From: Dichomitus squalens LYAD-421 SS1
Lineage: Eukaryota > Basidiomycota > Agaricomycetes > Polyporales > Polyporaceae
Reading direction: 5' to 3'
NCBI RefSeq assembly: GCF_000275845.1
Contig: NW_006766935.1
Span: 21,287-85,286, forward strand
DNA length: 64,000 nt
Below, piece after piece: positions 1-13,143 of this stretch. The position numbers were made by a program, and so were the translations under genes. The first letter of the stretch is position 1. Each line of letters starts with the position of its first letter. The notes below the pieces were generated by a model, which was given only the letters and a program-made list of their open reading frames with translations, did no database searches and had not been told where the DNA came from.

Positions 1-300
1 TGTTGAACAGGCGCTGGTTTACACAGCTTGCCTAACACAGCCGTCACAAGATATGGAACGGCACAGCCGGTTACTGCAATAACCGAGGCTGTACTACTCA
101 TGTGGTACACACACAGCTTCGCTGTGTACGCACTGCTTCTCTGTGCGACTGTGCATCCTGGGAATGTACTGTATAGTACTATATAGCCACAGATGTACAG
201 TAGTATATATAGGGGACCTCTGTACCCCCAATCTACAGTTCAGTTCACTCGAACGTCTCCTCTCATCGCTCTTACAAGCCTCTTACAATCAACCAACCCT
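1..300 (+). promoter_or_regulatory. LTR-like promoter region (tentative)
   Basis: The window opens with TGTTG, a common start of Ty3/gypsy-type LTRs. A TATA stretch lies near 201-212 and is followed by a G/C-rich, then C/T-rich leader, as in the U3/R part of basidiomycete LTRs. I see no second LTR copy, primer-binding site or polymerase in the window, so this may be a solo LTR fragment or an ordinary promoter for the damaged gene downstream. Confidence 0.2.
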
Positions 301-301
301 T

Positions 302-1700
302 CTAGGTGAGTTGCAGGCTATCCGCTGTCGTTGCCACCCGTGGGAGAGGCCTTCGCCCCCCCCGGGTTCAACACTTCCTACGATTGTCGGTGCTCGACGG
401 CTACGTCGAACACCGGCCTGGCTTGTGGACACTCTACGGATTCACTCCGAATTCGTCTTTCTCGTGGTTTTCGTCGAAGAAATGGGGCCCTACGAACTCC
501 AGGCCTTGAATTGGATGACGGGCACTCTGATCTGGGTATGTTGTCCCCCCGACAAAGACCGTGCCACTCTGCTGACGCTCTCAAAAAAAACAATATTCAC
601 ATCCATGGGTCTGCCCAAATTCACGCTCATCGATGATACGCACATCGCGGTTATATCGAGTAGGGAGTCTCGGATATTTTCGTCTACTGCTTCGCTTCCC
701 ACTCCGACCATGAGCCTTCGCCCAATCCTCTGTGTGCGCTCTGCCTTCGGACTCATTCATTGATCCGGTCGTGGCATGTAGGCGGCCGTGCGGATCTAGG
801 CTACCTATCCTGCGCCACCTAGAGGGCACTCACTTGGAAGTAGGCCAGGTGCCGATAGTGGAGTTGGACCGTTGGACTGCCAAGTACATGTTGGAATCCT
901 GGCGTCAAGATGGCGAGCTCGCGGAACAAGCGCCACAGGTCCCGCCCCCCCGACGGATACCCGCGCTCTTATCTACCCCTATTTTACTGTGTATATAAGG
1001 TCTATTGTATGTACTACGTACGGCACGCGTTTGCACCGGCCAAACACGAATCCCATTTGTGCCCGCTTGCCCTCGAACTTCTACAGTACACACGTGGTAG
1101 AGCCTATTCGGAGCAATCGGGGCGGCTAGACAAGACTAAGATGGGGGAAGCCACATCACTCCTGGACTGCCATGTCCATCCTGCACTGCATGGTTATGAG
1201 ATGAGATTACCTTTCACGGTCTACCCTGACCCCGTTGTTTCTTGCCCTCAAGGCGCAGAACCGGAAGAACTCGTCTTGAACGAGAACGGTATCTCCATAC
1301 TGGTAAGTACCTCAGAGATTGACTTAGATTTCCGGCTGATTACCTTCTTCTGCCTAGTTTACTCGTCCAGGAGATCACGGAGACGAGCGATTGTGCAGCT
1401 ATCAGACGTGGAACCTTTTGTAGCGTGCCGCCTGCTCTTGCCTCCGAGTCCCTTCCTCCCGATCGGTCTATTCCTTTGACTTTCATTCACTTTTGATCTT
1501 GTAGTCACAGTGCACAAATTCCTGCCAAAAGGGTATCTGGATTCACCCATCGCGGCTTATCCGCCTTTGGCAAATCTGTCACCCTACCGTCCATTGTTAG
1601 CGCCATCATCCGTCGTCATGTTGCTGATTTCTCCGACTTTCTGGACATTGCGTCTCAAGGACTACAACTATGTTCTACAACATCTATAATCGACTACTCA
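302..1700 (+). pseudogene. Eroded F-box-protein-like gene
   Basis: Short coding-like blocks appear on the plus strand in changing frames. One near 460-640 contains the pieces YELQALNWMTGTLIW and DDTHIAVIS. Another near 1140-1302 contains EELVLNENGISIL and ends at a GTAAGT donor, with a possible continuation after TAG at about 1360. These resemble the propeller-like C-terminal part of the very large basidiomycete F-box families, where phrases like 'LNW.TG' and 'LDDTHI' recur. I cannot join them into one open frame: stop codons and frame changes interrupt them, and no F-box motif is visible. A decayed copy is the best reading; a diverged gene with many introns remains possible. Confidence 0.3.
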
Positions 1701-2054
1701 CGTGAGAGAGTGTGCTCGAAATGAACTAGGTTGAATTGTTGCGATCCACCAAGCACGCACAAGGGGTGGGTCTGTGTAAAGGATGGAAATCACGCTGCAG
1801 CAAGGTAAAGTACATCGAGACAAATGTGCTATGCTACATTATGGTATGATGGTATCGCAGGACAATGTATGTATATACGGGTTGCAGTGGTATCTCCGAG
1901 CTGTGGATCTAGATACCAAAGCTAGGCGAGAACAGATGGATAGACAGCTCAGTCGAACAAGATAGTGCCAGCGGGGGAGAGCCGGTACGCGAATGTCGTG
2001 CGCAACGCACAGTGTATTGATGAACGAGGAATGATATCGGGCTCGTCGAAGAGA
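1701..2054. other. Intergenic, no gene seen
   Basis: No supported gene. Probably the 3' flank of the eroded gene and of FunK1 kinase 1, whose stop codon is at 2055-2057. Confidence 0.4.
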
Positions 2055-4593
2055 TCAAGACTTGCTCCGCACACGCTTCGACGTGGACTCCTCTCCACCA
2101 TCCAGGGGTCGCTTCGTCGTCGACCCAACCTGCGTTGACGTGAGCCCGATGTTCTCCCTCGGAGGGCTGTAGCCTTCCTTGGGCTTCTTGTCGGCGCCCT
2201 TGTCGCCCACAGGCCACTTCCGACGCTTGAGGAAATGCCTCAAGAGCTTCTCCATCGCCTTGTGAGATTCGAGCTGCGAAGCGAGCTTAAGTAGATTCTG
2301 TGATCGTGACCCACTAGGTACAGTTCCATCTTCATCGTCGGAGTCGGAGTCGGAGCCGTCCGAGTAGTCTTCATCTCCGTCAAGGGCCAGCGGTCCGGTA
2401 GACGGCTGTGCGAGAGCCTCCGCGTCTCCGTCCTCGTCATTAGAATCTGCACTTTGGGTGTCCTGCGGTTCGTCCTGAGCATACAATGCCTTGAATCTTT
2501 TCAGGAGCTTGCAGATCAGGAGATCGATAGGGTGCTTCCTCCCCGGCCGCGTCGCATTGTCCTGCCCTTCAGCGCCCTTCTTTGGCCAAAGGAACTCAAG
2601 GCGCTCGTTGACGTGCTTGCCCTGGGCGTCCTTCTTTCCACCGGTGATTAGATGGACGTGAATAACGCCGTTGTACATTGCGTTGAACTTGGCGGGACCC
2701 GCAGTGAAGCCGGAAAGCCCATCGGTATAGTCATCGAAATAACTAGCCATCAGCTGACCGACTCCGTTCGGACAGTTATGAGGGAGAAAGCGAATGGCGA
2801 AGTAGAGCATGACGTGAAAGAAAGACTCGAGATCATCCGGGATAGCGATGACCTTCGCGTAGTCTATGAGGGCGTGCACCGATGTAAACTGCCATGTTCC
2901 CTAAATGCCGCAATGTTTTGAATTAGTGATGCCACCGTACGAAACTGGCCTACGTACAGTCCTATCGAACTGGCGGTTCCCTTCCTCGGGTTTCCCGCTG
3001 ACGTACGCCTTCGATAATTCCCAGTCGTTGAGAAGCCCAACCCATTGCCCGGTAGTGTCCTGATAAAGTAGGATGTTGCCTGCGCTAATGTCTCTGTGGA
3101 TGTAACCCGCAGCGCATGCTTCTTTGTGCGCTGTGTTCTCTTGTGAGCAAGGATCATTTGGAGAGTGTTCTAAGGGCTCACCAATGACGCCACAATATAT
3201 GGCCGTGACGAGCTCGCGGCCGTTGATGAACTGGGAGAGTGGCTTCCCCACTTCAGTTTCAACAACACGATAGTGCTGATGCGCCTTCAAAGGGCATTGT
3301 TCCGGCGCTTCGTCAGGATGATACTGAGCCCAGTTGTTGTAGGATAACGTGTCTTGATTCGGGAGGTCGCCATGACAAACAACGGTAGGGACGTAACGCA
3401 CTTTCGCTTTGTTGAGAACGCCAAGTACGTGGCCCTCCTTCTCCATGCCGGGGTGGTTGACACGCCACGCGTCCTTCAGATACACAAAGGATCCGGTGGG
3501 CTCGCCTGAGTCGCTGAGAGGAACGGCGATGTAACCACGAGTTCCACGCCCCACGACACCGTCGGAAAGGAAGTGCGGTTTGCCCACGGCGAAGGACTGC
3601 CATGTGTCGGTACCCTCGTCGAGAACGTCGAGCTTCCACCACGGCCAGGACTCGTCGAGAGTAGCGTTGAATAATTGGGGAATGTAGCCTTCAGGAGACT
3701 CCGCCGCAGCTTTCTTCCCGTGCTTCTTGAGCTCATCGAAAAGATCATCGGCACGCTCGATACGAGTGGCGGACGGATCGTGCCCACGGTTCGTCTCCTT
3801 CATACGGCAGTATCGAACAAGAAACTCTGTGAGCCGGGAACCATCCTTCGCGTAGTTGATTTTGTCGGAGGCAACAACACCAGAGCGATCGAAGCGGATG
3901 ACGCGAGCGTAATGGCCGAAGAAGATCACGGTGTAGTGGAACAGACGCTGCTGGTATCGGAAGACGAGGTCGGCGTACGAGAGAAGCTGTCCCCATACGT
4001 CCTTCCTTCCTTGAGCTACCGGCTCGTCGCCGTCCTGCCACTCGTCGAAGGGATCGAGGTTCGCCTTGACCTTACACTCGATGCCGAGCTCCAGCCGCGA
4101 CCAGTTCAAGCGTCGGGATTCCTCGCCAAGGTCAGTCCATTCCTCCTTCGGAGCATGAGCGGATGCGTACATCCCACAGTCGATAGCTTGCTTCGTCGCG
4201 TCGCTCTTGTCCGGTTTGTACGGAGTGGCTACGAACTTCCTCCCGGGAAACAGGTGGGATCCGTTGAGTCGATCAACCTACAACCCGATGTTAGTGGAGA
4301 AGAAAGGAACACAGAGAATGACAACTCACGATGCACCCGTACATGGCCTTCTCCGACGAGAAGGTGGTTGGGACACCAGCGAAGATGTTGTTGACGGTCT
4401 TCTTGGAGGTCGACTTGTGCTCCGGCATAAAGTTCTGGATGAGAGATTCGAGAGTGCAGATGTATGACTTTCCGTGCACCATGTTTCGTAGTTCGTCCCG
4501 GGCTCCCTGTTTGGTGCTTTTCAGTATCCTGAAAGGGTTGTTTCGACGGTACTTGGAAGGGGAGGCGGGAGCATTGCCGGAGACACGAGACAT
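2055..4593 (-). CDS. FunK1-type fungal protein kinase 1, catalytically complete
   Basis: Member of the fungus-specific FunK1 kinase family (Pkinase_fungal), which is expanded in mushrooms; substrates are unknown. Exons 4593-4330, 4277-3182, 3130-2958 and 2900-2055 give 792 residues, and all junctions keep frame. The N-terminal third is the family's accessory region (Y-R-Q-Q-R-L, then VIRFDRSGVV). The kinase core follows, with VCHGDLPNQ, the catalytic loop YIHRDISAGNIL (Asp about 467) and LLNDWELS, the Asp-containing counterpart of DFG (Asp about 489). After it come the LESFFHVMLYFAIRFLP helix, a Ser/Asp-rich acidic linker and a basic tail ending in KRVRSKS, a likely nuclear localisation signal. 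Introns are 51-57 nt. The 51-nt intron at 3181-3131 has no stop in frame and could be retained. The ATG at 4593 is the first in frame, about 110 nt below a TATA box. Confidence 0.9.
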
Positions 4594-4700
4594 CGTAGAA
4601 GTTTTGAGTAACAGTAAAACAAGGGCGGTGATTGTGAGAGTTGGAGTGGAATATCGGGTGGTGGTTGGGAAAGGTGAACAAACCTGAACATACCGGTAGA

Positions 4701-4708
4701 TTTATATA
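4701..4708 (-). promoter_or_regulatory. TATA box of FunK1 kinase 1
   Basis: TATATAAA on the minus strand lies 108-115 nt upstream of the kinase ATG at 4593, a usual distance for a fungal TATA element. No other promoter element is clear. Confidence 0.45.
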
Positions 4709-4709
4709 T

Positions 4710-6146
4710 CGGGGTACGATTGCCTGGGCCGCGGCGGAGCTACAAAGCAAGTAGAACCAGTGACGCAAAAAACAGATTTCTGAACTTAATTCAAGCCCAG
4801 ACAGGAGAACAATGGTGAGCGGCGGCGGGTGGTGGTTGACAGAGAGCAAGTTGGATTTATCTAGCGCCGGTTTCACGCGTCCGTCACTCAGTGACTAGAA
4901 CGGTCACGATCATCATCATATGTTACTGACAACATCTCTTTCTGCCGGAAGGCACAGGCGTTGCATACTGGTCAATAATACTTGGGCTTCTTGTGGATGT
5001 ATGGGTACAGTGCCATTAAACGAAGAAAGACAGATCTCACGAGCATCCGTCGGTCATCAGCCTCCAATGACCGGGAGTTCGTGGTTATGAGTGGCTGTGC
5101 ACCCGTCACGGCCCTGCTACAGTTGGCAAGTGGGAACACGGCGGGTACTTACGGTGAAGACAAAGACTCTTGCATGCTAAGCGGAGACTACAGTGCCATC
5201 TTGACGCTGTGATTGCATTGTGCCCGTCACTTGGCATGTCATCGCTTCAAGTCTTCTGGTGATCGACCGTGGATACTGGCATGACTGTGGAGACGTGGAC
5301 GGTTGGACAAAGCTCCTGAGCCAAGTCTGTTCGAGGCGCCGCCATCTCCAATGTGTCCCCCTACGTTGTTCCCGAGTAGGCCCTACTACAACACTCCGGT
5401 GTTGCACGTAGTACTGAGACTCATACTATGGGCGTCTCTTTTCTGGGCCTTAGTAACTTGCTAACATCTCGATCATCATTGAGAGTGACCAAGAAACCGA
5501 GCCTGTACTACTTATATCATTCAAAACAGGCTGTGGCACCTACTCCGAGCACTGGACACGGCAGGCAAAGCGCGATGGTCCAGGTGAGGAAATCTATGCT
5601 AAATATACGGGCAATGCAACGTGCCCATAAGACTTTCCAAATCACAAAGAGGGATACAAAGGCCCACTGGAAATGCTAGGGTCAGGTTGCGTTGCCCATA
5701 ATTGCCGCACAGATTTCCCTGCTTACACCGCCGCGCGACCCAAGACATCGATACGAGATAAGCAGTAGATGGTGTGGATTTGATATTGTGCCGTGTATGG
5801 GCATCCGATGAGCGCCGTTACCGACCCGGTGCTTGCCGTCGATACTGGCGCTGACCGTTGGCGCACCCTCGTGTCGTACCACAATCATGTCAATACTATG
5901 TCTCAGTATCCCATCTCAGATCAGTCTCATCATCGTATGGATACGATACCAGGTGCTCACTCCAAAGACATATGGCGGCACATGACTTCTCCGTGCAGGA
6001 TGCGGCCGTGATACTGATTCATGTGGCCCTCTTCTCCTTCGTGTGTATTTTACACTCAGGGTGCCCATACTGAGCTGTCGAGGTCCGTATCTTGTACCAC
6101 ATTTCTGACTGCACTGATTGTACGTACTGGTGTCTATTAGTGAAGA
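4710..6146. other. Intergenic, no gene seen
   Basis: Only short, unconvincing reading frames on both strands. The sequence separates the FunK1 promoter from the transposon-like module and may hold the module's left end, but I found no terminal inverted repeat matching the sequence after 15416. Confidence 0.35.
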
Positions 6147-7205
6147 ATGAGCTCATCCGAAGACGAGTACGAGCCGTCGCAGATTGTCGGAGATGCTTGG
6201 GAGGAGACGACAGCGCCAATTGTGAATAGGCCCCGTCGTTCAGAGGTCAACAAGGGCTTGGCAGATAGGCGGACTTCCAGGTACGTATGGTCATAGGAAG
6301 ATGGCTCTTTTCTCTGTAACATTGCGTCAGACATCCGGCACTGATCTTATGGTATACAGGCTCTTCGAACCAGGAGGTGCGCTGGATTCACAGACTTCGG
6401 AAACTCAGTATGTGGAACGATTGGAAGACTCCTTTCACGGTACATGCTTATTTTTTTTTTGCAATCATCTCGCTGCCATGGCTCACGTATCCTTGTGCAG
6501 ACACTATTGCTGCACAAGATTATGTGAAGACTTACGCCAGCGTCAGCGTGCAAACCAGTGGTGATATATCAGAAATACAAGGTGAGTTCCATATCCTCAG
6601 TTTCTCATACAAGTCTCCCCGGAACGGCCATTGGTGCGATCACGGCTATTACAATGCTCTGACGCGTGGGAGGGATGCTCCCAGACTGCATAGCGCAAGA
6701 CCCATGACAATCACCCTGCGAAGCTACGGTGCGCTGTTAGGGCTGATGGTCGACAGCGCGGGTTTTGTGCTGGAGTGGCAGTTGACACATGTGCAGGTCA
6801 GAGCACCGGGACCGACACCGTCAGACTTTGCCCTTGCATGGTCGCCCTCGCGTCAGCCACGCGCGAGGTCGAAACCTTACGCGCCGCTTGCGCAGTTCAA
6901 GAAAACCAACTGCGACAAGCACAGGACTACGTGCTCGCCAACGCAAGCCTTTTCCTGGACCCGCACGAGGAGTCGCAGGTCTTGCTTGAGATGCCTTGGT
7001 TATCTGCTGGGGACGGTTCTTATGCAAGGTGAGAGTCTTTGACTTCGCAATTTTGAATACATATGATGTTAATGGCACGGTGTTTCATTTTAGTACCCAA
7101 ACTGGAGGGCCGCCAGATGGGAGGACAGGTGTCAAGCGCCATGTTGTGATGTCCGACGGTGATGTTGGAGCGCATCGTGCGCCCAAGGAGGCACGTTTAC
7201 AATAG
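6147..7205 (+). CDS. Leading exons of the transposon-like module, unassigned
   Basis: An ATG at 6147 opens an acidic 45-codon exon (MSSSEDEYEPSQIV...) that ends at GTACGT. A plausible chain follows: exon from about 6361 (after TATACAG) to 6439, then from about 6502 (after TTGTGCAG) to GTGAGT near 6581. A later block near 6830-7029 reads as a coiled coil with heptad-like Leu/Ala spacing (REVETLRAACAVQENQLRQA). I do not recognise the family and cannot tell whether these exons form one protein, join the downstream transposase-like gene, or are separate. The 6.6-6.8 kb stretch between the two blocks is in doubtful frame. Position and orientation suggest they belong to the same module. Confidence 0.35.
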
Positions 7206-7777
7206 GAGTTCAAGTACGATACGATCCTATTGCGCTCTTCTGTAACCGCATCGTCAGTTGAATCAAGGATGCGGAGGTCTCCACCCGCAACATTCTGGAT
7301 TTCTTCTGCATGAGCTCGCAGTTCTTACTGTACTACAGGGCTGGACTTGGCAGAAAGCTGACGTGGGCATGGTGATTTCTCTCCGCCAGAGAAATTGGAA
7401 CTACGGACTTGTGATTGCAACTCGCTGACGTTCTGTATGTCCTCGCCCCTGGAACGATGTCGGGGGTCATGGCGAACAACTTCCTTGACGGGCGCTGCAC
7501 GCGGCCTTTACACTTCCCTTGTCCTTCCTCTGCAATCTCGCTCCGCATATAGTTGCTTGTTATGCCTAATTTCACCCGTCCCGAAGGTGCGCACAATTCT
7601 GACGATTTGCAGGCTACGTAACAGGGGTCTTATGAAAATCCATTAGACTTCGAAATTCAGGGGGGTCTTGGACGGTGCACGGTTTGCAACCCGCCTGGAC
7701 ACGGGCAATGGGTCAAACTTGGGAACTTACGAATACACGAAGACCAGCGGGTCCACAAGAACAATGTTGAACAGAAG

Positions 7778-10700
7778 TTGCGGAGGGAGAGGGAGGCTCA
7801 AGCTGCTGCTCAACGTCGTATGGCTCCCCCGTTGCTCCCTGTTACTGGCCAACTCCCCAGTCCTCAGACAGAGTTTGACGTTGAGTTTGAGTATTCTGCA
7901 CTGACAGAGTCATCTAGCTACCATGCAGACGTCGCACCTTTGGACAATTCTGAGGCGGGCCAACGGACGCAACGGATTTCCCTTGCGATGCAGAATGCCC
8001 TTGCCGGACGAGTTTTTTTCACAGCTGGGGAGGAGTCTTCCCTTGCTGGTGGGGACTCAGAGGTGACACTCGAAGATGTTCTTGCTGGTGCGGGAATCCT
8101 ACGTGCAATCATGCGTCCGGAGGAGGAAGAGGAAGAGGAGGTTCCGGTGCACGATGGATATGAGGTGTCGGAGGATGACCCTACAGGTGAGCACTTCTTG
8201 TAAGGGGTGGTCAGAGTGCACGATCACAGTGCAATTCTGGCTTGATTTTGAGGCCATGAAGTACGCGAGGATTTGGACACGATTGGGTGGTTCATTTTCG
8301 ATGATTATTGCGCAGCATGACATCGTTGTTGTGCTCGTGGTGCATGTCAATTTGAACTCACACTCTCTGCATCAGGCATTCCTCTCAGCGCAGAGAACAT
8401 CTCTAACAGTATATTCGGAGGGAATCTCAACAGCGTGAGCGATTCCTATTTTCCATACCCAAACAAGGCGGTGTGTACACGGCGTTTCATATCGTATTGT
8501 ATCGCACATCCTCACCTCACTGCAGATGATGAAAACAGACATCCTATTCAGTTCTCAAGAACTGCGATTCTCTCGTGCACAAAAACAGGCGATCCTATCA
8601 TGGGGTCGTGATCTTGGTGCCGAGAATGTCCCGTCACTATACAAGATCGAAAAATTCCAGGCTGAGGCTTTGGAGGCCTGCGGAAATCCATCGAAACGTG
8701 TGCAAACCTCTACAGGTCATATCTTCTATCAGAATTCAATGCATCATCATGTCATGCAGGTAAATTTGAATACGCATGTTTCTCATCTTGTCGTCGGGTT
8801 GATAGGAAATTTGTATAGCAATACGCGCACCCTGACGTCCGGCCCTATCTCAAAGCCTACCCCGTCTTCGCAGGCGGATGTGTTTCAGAGACCTATCATA
8901 GCTCTAAGTGGCTCGTAGACGCACCTGGTTCTCTGCTCACGCCTATGGTCCGCGTTGACGACCGAGACTTCTATGTTGACGAGTTGACGTACTGCAATGA
9001 TGGACAATGGTGCATTCCGGTGCGATTTTTTGAGTTTGAGGGCCAGGGGATGTGGGCAGTCTGCCATAAAGTCGAGATGACTGAGGTGGGTGCTTTGGAA
9101 AAGCTCTGGTGCGCTTGTAATGTATCTGTAACATTTGCATACGTGACCCGTAGGACGGTCTGGTGGTGCACGAAGAGCGTCAGTTCATGCCGTGCGCAAA
9201 ATTTCAAGACAACTGGCCAGAGATAGAAGCAGCAAATCGGGGCAAGAATCTCTTTGCTGGTGCGTTATACTAACATTGTCATGATTTATGCAGTATACCG
9301 ATAATGGCTTAATTCATTTGAAAGCGTGCTCCATGCATCATGCATCGAAAATGCCAAACCCCGATCGTGTCACCGCGGATGGCCTGGAATGGGAATGCCC
9401 CCCCCTCATCGTCTTCATTGACGACGTCTCTGGGAATAGTTCAAAACAATGGAACGTACACTACTCTTGCTATATGTCGAATGCGGGATTGCCTCGAGCG
9501 CAGATTGAGAAGTCTCGGAACATCCAATTTCTCTCGACGTCTCCGAGTGCTTCGCCAATGGAGATTATTGAGGCTGTCTGTAATGATATCCGGTGAGTCT
9601 TTTTCTTCATATTGGTTTCGGTTGCATGAACAATCAAGAAAGCTAATGGTTCGGTGCGATTTAGGCAAACTTGGGGTACGTCTCCGCTCAAAGTGTGGGA
9701 CGTCCGTAGACGTCGTCATATCCTTGTTCGGCTGTGGCTCCTTTTTTTGCCTGGAGACAACCCTATGCAGGCGGAACTCTGTAGTCATATTGGTCTCAAA
9801 GGTAATCATTTTTGCCGTTGCTGCCATGTCGGTGGCGACCAGAAATATAAGCAGTCTGATGAGGGGTTTGCCTCACTGCTCAAGGTTCGTCGTGTCTATT
9901 ATGAATGTGTATAGCTATAGACGTTGCCTGATTTCATACAATTTCCCCAATTCCCAGCTTGGTCGAGAGCGATCCCCTGCTGAGACACGGGGGGCAATCA
10001 TGGCGCAACTGATTCAGGCAACACACGCGGCAGCGGAGAAGCCTCTCAAGGAGGCAATCACGTCAAGTGGCGCAAAGGATTCGCTCGCACTTCCCATGAT
10101 CAATCGACTGATCGCCCTTGGGAAGATCCTCCGAAAGTCGACGCCGGAGCGCAAGGCATTGAGTCCGGAAGACGTCAACCAGGAGCTTTCTGCAGAATTG
10201 CTGAGACACGAAGGTGTGACGCTCATCAACCCCCTACTAGACATGCAAGGTACAGTACTGTGGACGTGGCTCTAATAGCTTATGAACTGCTGATATTGTC
10301 TCTTGCAGGCCTCAATATACATCAAGATACCCCTGTCGAACCACTGCATACTCACCTCCTCGGTGTCGTGAAGTACTTCTGGGCGCAGACTATGTGGGTG
10401 CTTGAGAAACAGGGAAAACTCGGAGTGTTTCAGGCACGTCTCAATTCCCTGGCGAAGTCGGGGCTCAACATTCCAACTATCCAAGCCGATTACATGTGTC
10501 GCTATCGAGGTGCGCTTATAGGGAAGCATTTCAAAACCATCAGTCAGATCATGGCGTTCGCTATCTGCAAATTGGTAGACGACTCACTCCAAAATGCTTG
10601 GGTTTCTGTGGGGCGTTTGACTGTGCTTCTATGGGAGACAGAGATCATCGTGATGGCGGATTATCTTGTATGTCTTTTCATGTGCACGCCAATCATGTCT

Positions 10701-12813
10701 TCCGAGTTCTGGAGTTATCACAATCACTGAAACACTGATCACAGAAGGAGCTTCGGATGGTGATCAACGACGTGCTCGATCATGCAGCATCCCTAAGCCC
10801 GGGGCTTGTCACCGAGAAGAATAAACTCCACATACTTCTCCACATCCCAGACCATATCGAGCGACATGGTCCAGCGCTTCTCTTTTCCACCGAGCGTTAC
10901 GAGTCTTTCAATCACCTCTTCCGTCTTTCATCTATTCATAGCAATCGGCAAGCCCCCAGCCGTGACATTGCGGCTTCCTTCGCAAACCAGGATCGCTGCC
11001 GTCATATGATGACGGGTGGATATTGGCTCGACAAAACCTCTGGTCGGTGGGTGTGTGCTAGTCATGCTGTGCTCGATCATGTGCGGTCGCATTCTATCGA
11101 TGCTCGATTGCTCGGAGTTGCTCATGCCCATGCCGCCATCCCTGGCAAAATGACACTCCCTCCACTCTCGTCCTGCACCTCTCCTTCTGCTGCCATTCCA
11201 AATACTTCACACACTCCTAGTCGTCCACTCCCCTCTACGCCATCACCGTCCACCTCGAGACCTGTTCTGACATGGACAGAAACTCACTCGTCCCAAATGG
11301 ACCCCTCCCTATGCCCCCCGCATTCCCTTAATGGCGGCTGGCATTCGGCCGCCGATGTTGTCGCGATGAATGGCGACCAGGCCATTATCGGTGCCGAAGT
11401 CCTCGCGGTGCTCCCAACTGGTTTGCCTATAGTATGTAGCAACTTCTCGTCCTCGGTTCGCCACCATATAGCTGACAAGTGGGTCTAGAGTCGAGATGTA
11501 ACAGACATCAGTGATGCTTCTCCATCCCAGACACCGGACAGAGTGACCCGGGTGGGCTTCGCCTCCATCGTTGAGTTACTGAAGACCGCTGACCCCCTTC
11601 TACCGGAGGCGTCGCTGGTTGTTGTCCGGGAGTCTTTACTCCAGGACTCCCTTCATCCTACGCTACACATGCCCCTCCTCAGCCGTTCAGGACAATTGCA
11701 CGTTCTTCGCCCCAGCGTAAGTCGACAGATTGAACCTGAATTCAGCGTACTTGTTGACATAAGTGTCATTGCGCACTCTAGGACATCGTCTGTGTCATAA
11801 ATGTGCAGCATGATTGCTCTCGCGCGAAGTGCACTGATACCGGAAAGCAAATTATTCGTCAGGAGCGCGAGGATACCACCCAAACCCGAGCCGTTGTTAC
11901 TCACAAGGGCAGCCCCATATATGTCCTCAATACTATCGCCCTTCATAATCATCACCGTATCCGAGACATGCTCCCACAACAACTCCGAACGACTCCGACT
12001 TTCTTCACTGATCGAGACACTGTCCACAAGAACGCGGCATCGTCCCTACGTGACACCAAGCTTCAAAAGAAGCTCGCCAAAGAAGTCGCCGTCCGCAAAA
12101 GTGCTGAGGATGCCCTTCGAGCCCTTGATGCCCTCGCCTCCGTGGATCTCATCGGCCTCGAAGGCCCTTTCAACTCGTCACCAAATCCACCAAACGACCC
12201 CATCCACAACTTTGCGACCAGCGATTTCCCCCACGCCATCGCCATGGGACATACTCGCGACACCACAAGCTCCGAACATGCATATAGCACAGCAGCTACA
12301 GCAGGCGAACTTCTCACTGCGCCTCGAAGTGGAGATAACCGCGACATCGAGGCGCCATGGCGCTTAGAGCAGCTGAATGTCGTAGATCGTCCTCGAGGCC
12401 CACGACAGCGACGGCCCCCAGCCTCTCAGTCGGCCCAGACTCCTGGAAATGCAAGCACGACATCACGAACACTCACCGAGCAACGTCACACTGCTAGTGG
12501 CGGTTCGCTCAACATATTGGGCGCCACGCCAGGACGAGGTGGGATCCGAGGAGGGGCTGGCATCCCAGGGAGGGAAGCAATTTTTGGACGGTCCAGTCAA
12601 ACAGTTGGAGGCACAGCACAGGTCGCAAGCCAAGGGGACCAACATTTCGAAGCCGTGCCTGCCGTTCAGGATGGGGCCGCAAGGGCAGGTTCGGCCTCTG
12701 AACCACTATTAGACCCCCCTGCACGCAAAAGGCGACGGGTCGCCACAGCAGATCCTGTTGCGGCGGCGATGAGAGAGCACGAAATTCGCGCTATATTTGA
12801 TCGGACTACGTAG
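7778..12813 (+). CDS. Large transposase-like protein of an Agaricomycete repeat family
   Basis: Multi-exon gene of roughly 1,300 residues. Recognisable blocks in order are: LEDVLAGAGILRAIM with a Glu-rich stretch (8060-8190); RFSRAQKQAILSWGRDLG (8570-8620); VRPYLKAYPVFAGG (about 8845-8876); SLLTPMVRVDDRDFYVDE (8930-8985); PPLIVFIDDVSGNSSKQWN (9400-9450); GDNPMQAELCSHIGLKGNHF (9751-9810); NPLLDMQGLNIHQDTP across an intron (10230-10338); LLFSTERYESFNHLFR (10877-10924); and NVQHDCSRAKC near 11800. The tail is Ala/Arg-rich and basic. I know these blocks from a large protein family repeated in many Agaricomycete genomes and treated as a CACTA-like or related DNA transposon product; catalytic residues are not proven here. 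Most joins keep frame, but near 8525-8565 two overlapping frames each carry half of a conserved block, suggesting a frameshift. The start at 7778 is approximate. Confidence 0.6.
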
Positions 12814-13143
12814 ATAACTTGAGTACAATGTACCAGTGAATCTAAGCTCTCGAACTGCGAGAGCATGACCATCATGTTGATGTGTTTAGAACCAGACGTC
12901 TCAGAGAATAAATTAGATGTTGGATGTCTCTCCATGAAGGGAAAGGCGACTGACCATGATAGCTGTAAAACACAGTTGATGCGAGGGCAGCTGAGCGACT
13001 CGAGGGTGATTAGCACGTGCCCGAAAATCTGGCAAAGTCAACTCCGCGTTGCTTTTGGACAGTGGCGCAGCCTGTCCCTTCCACTCGCCTTCAACACCTC
13101 AGCATATGTCCACATACACCCTGGGCAGCTACCTGCATCAGAG

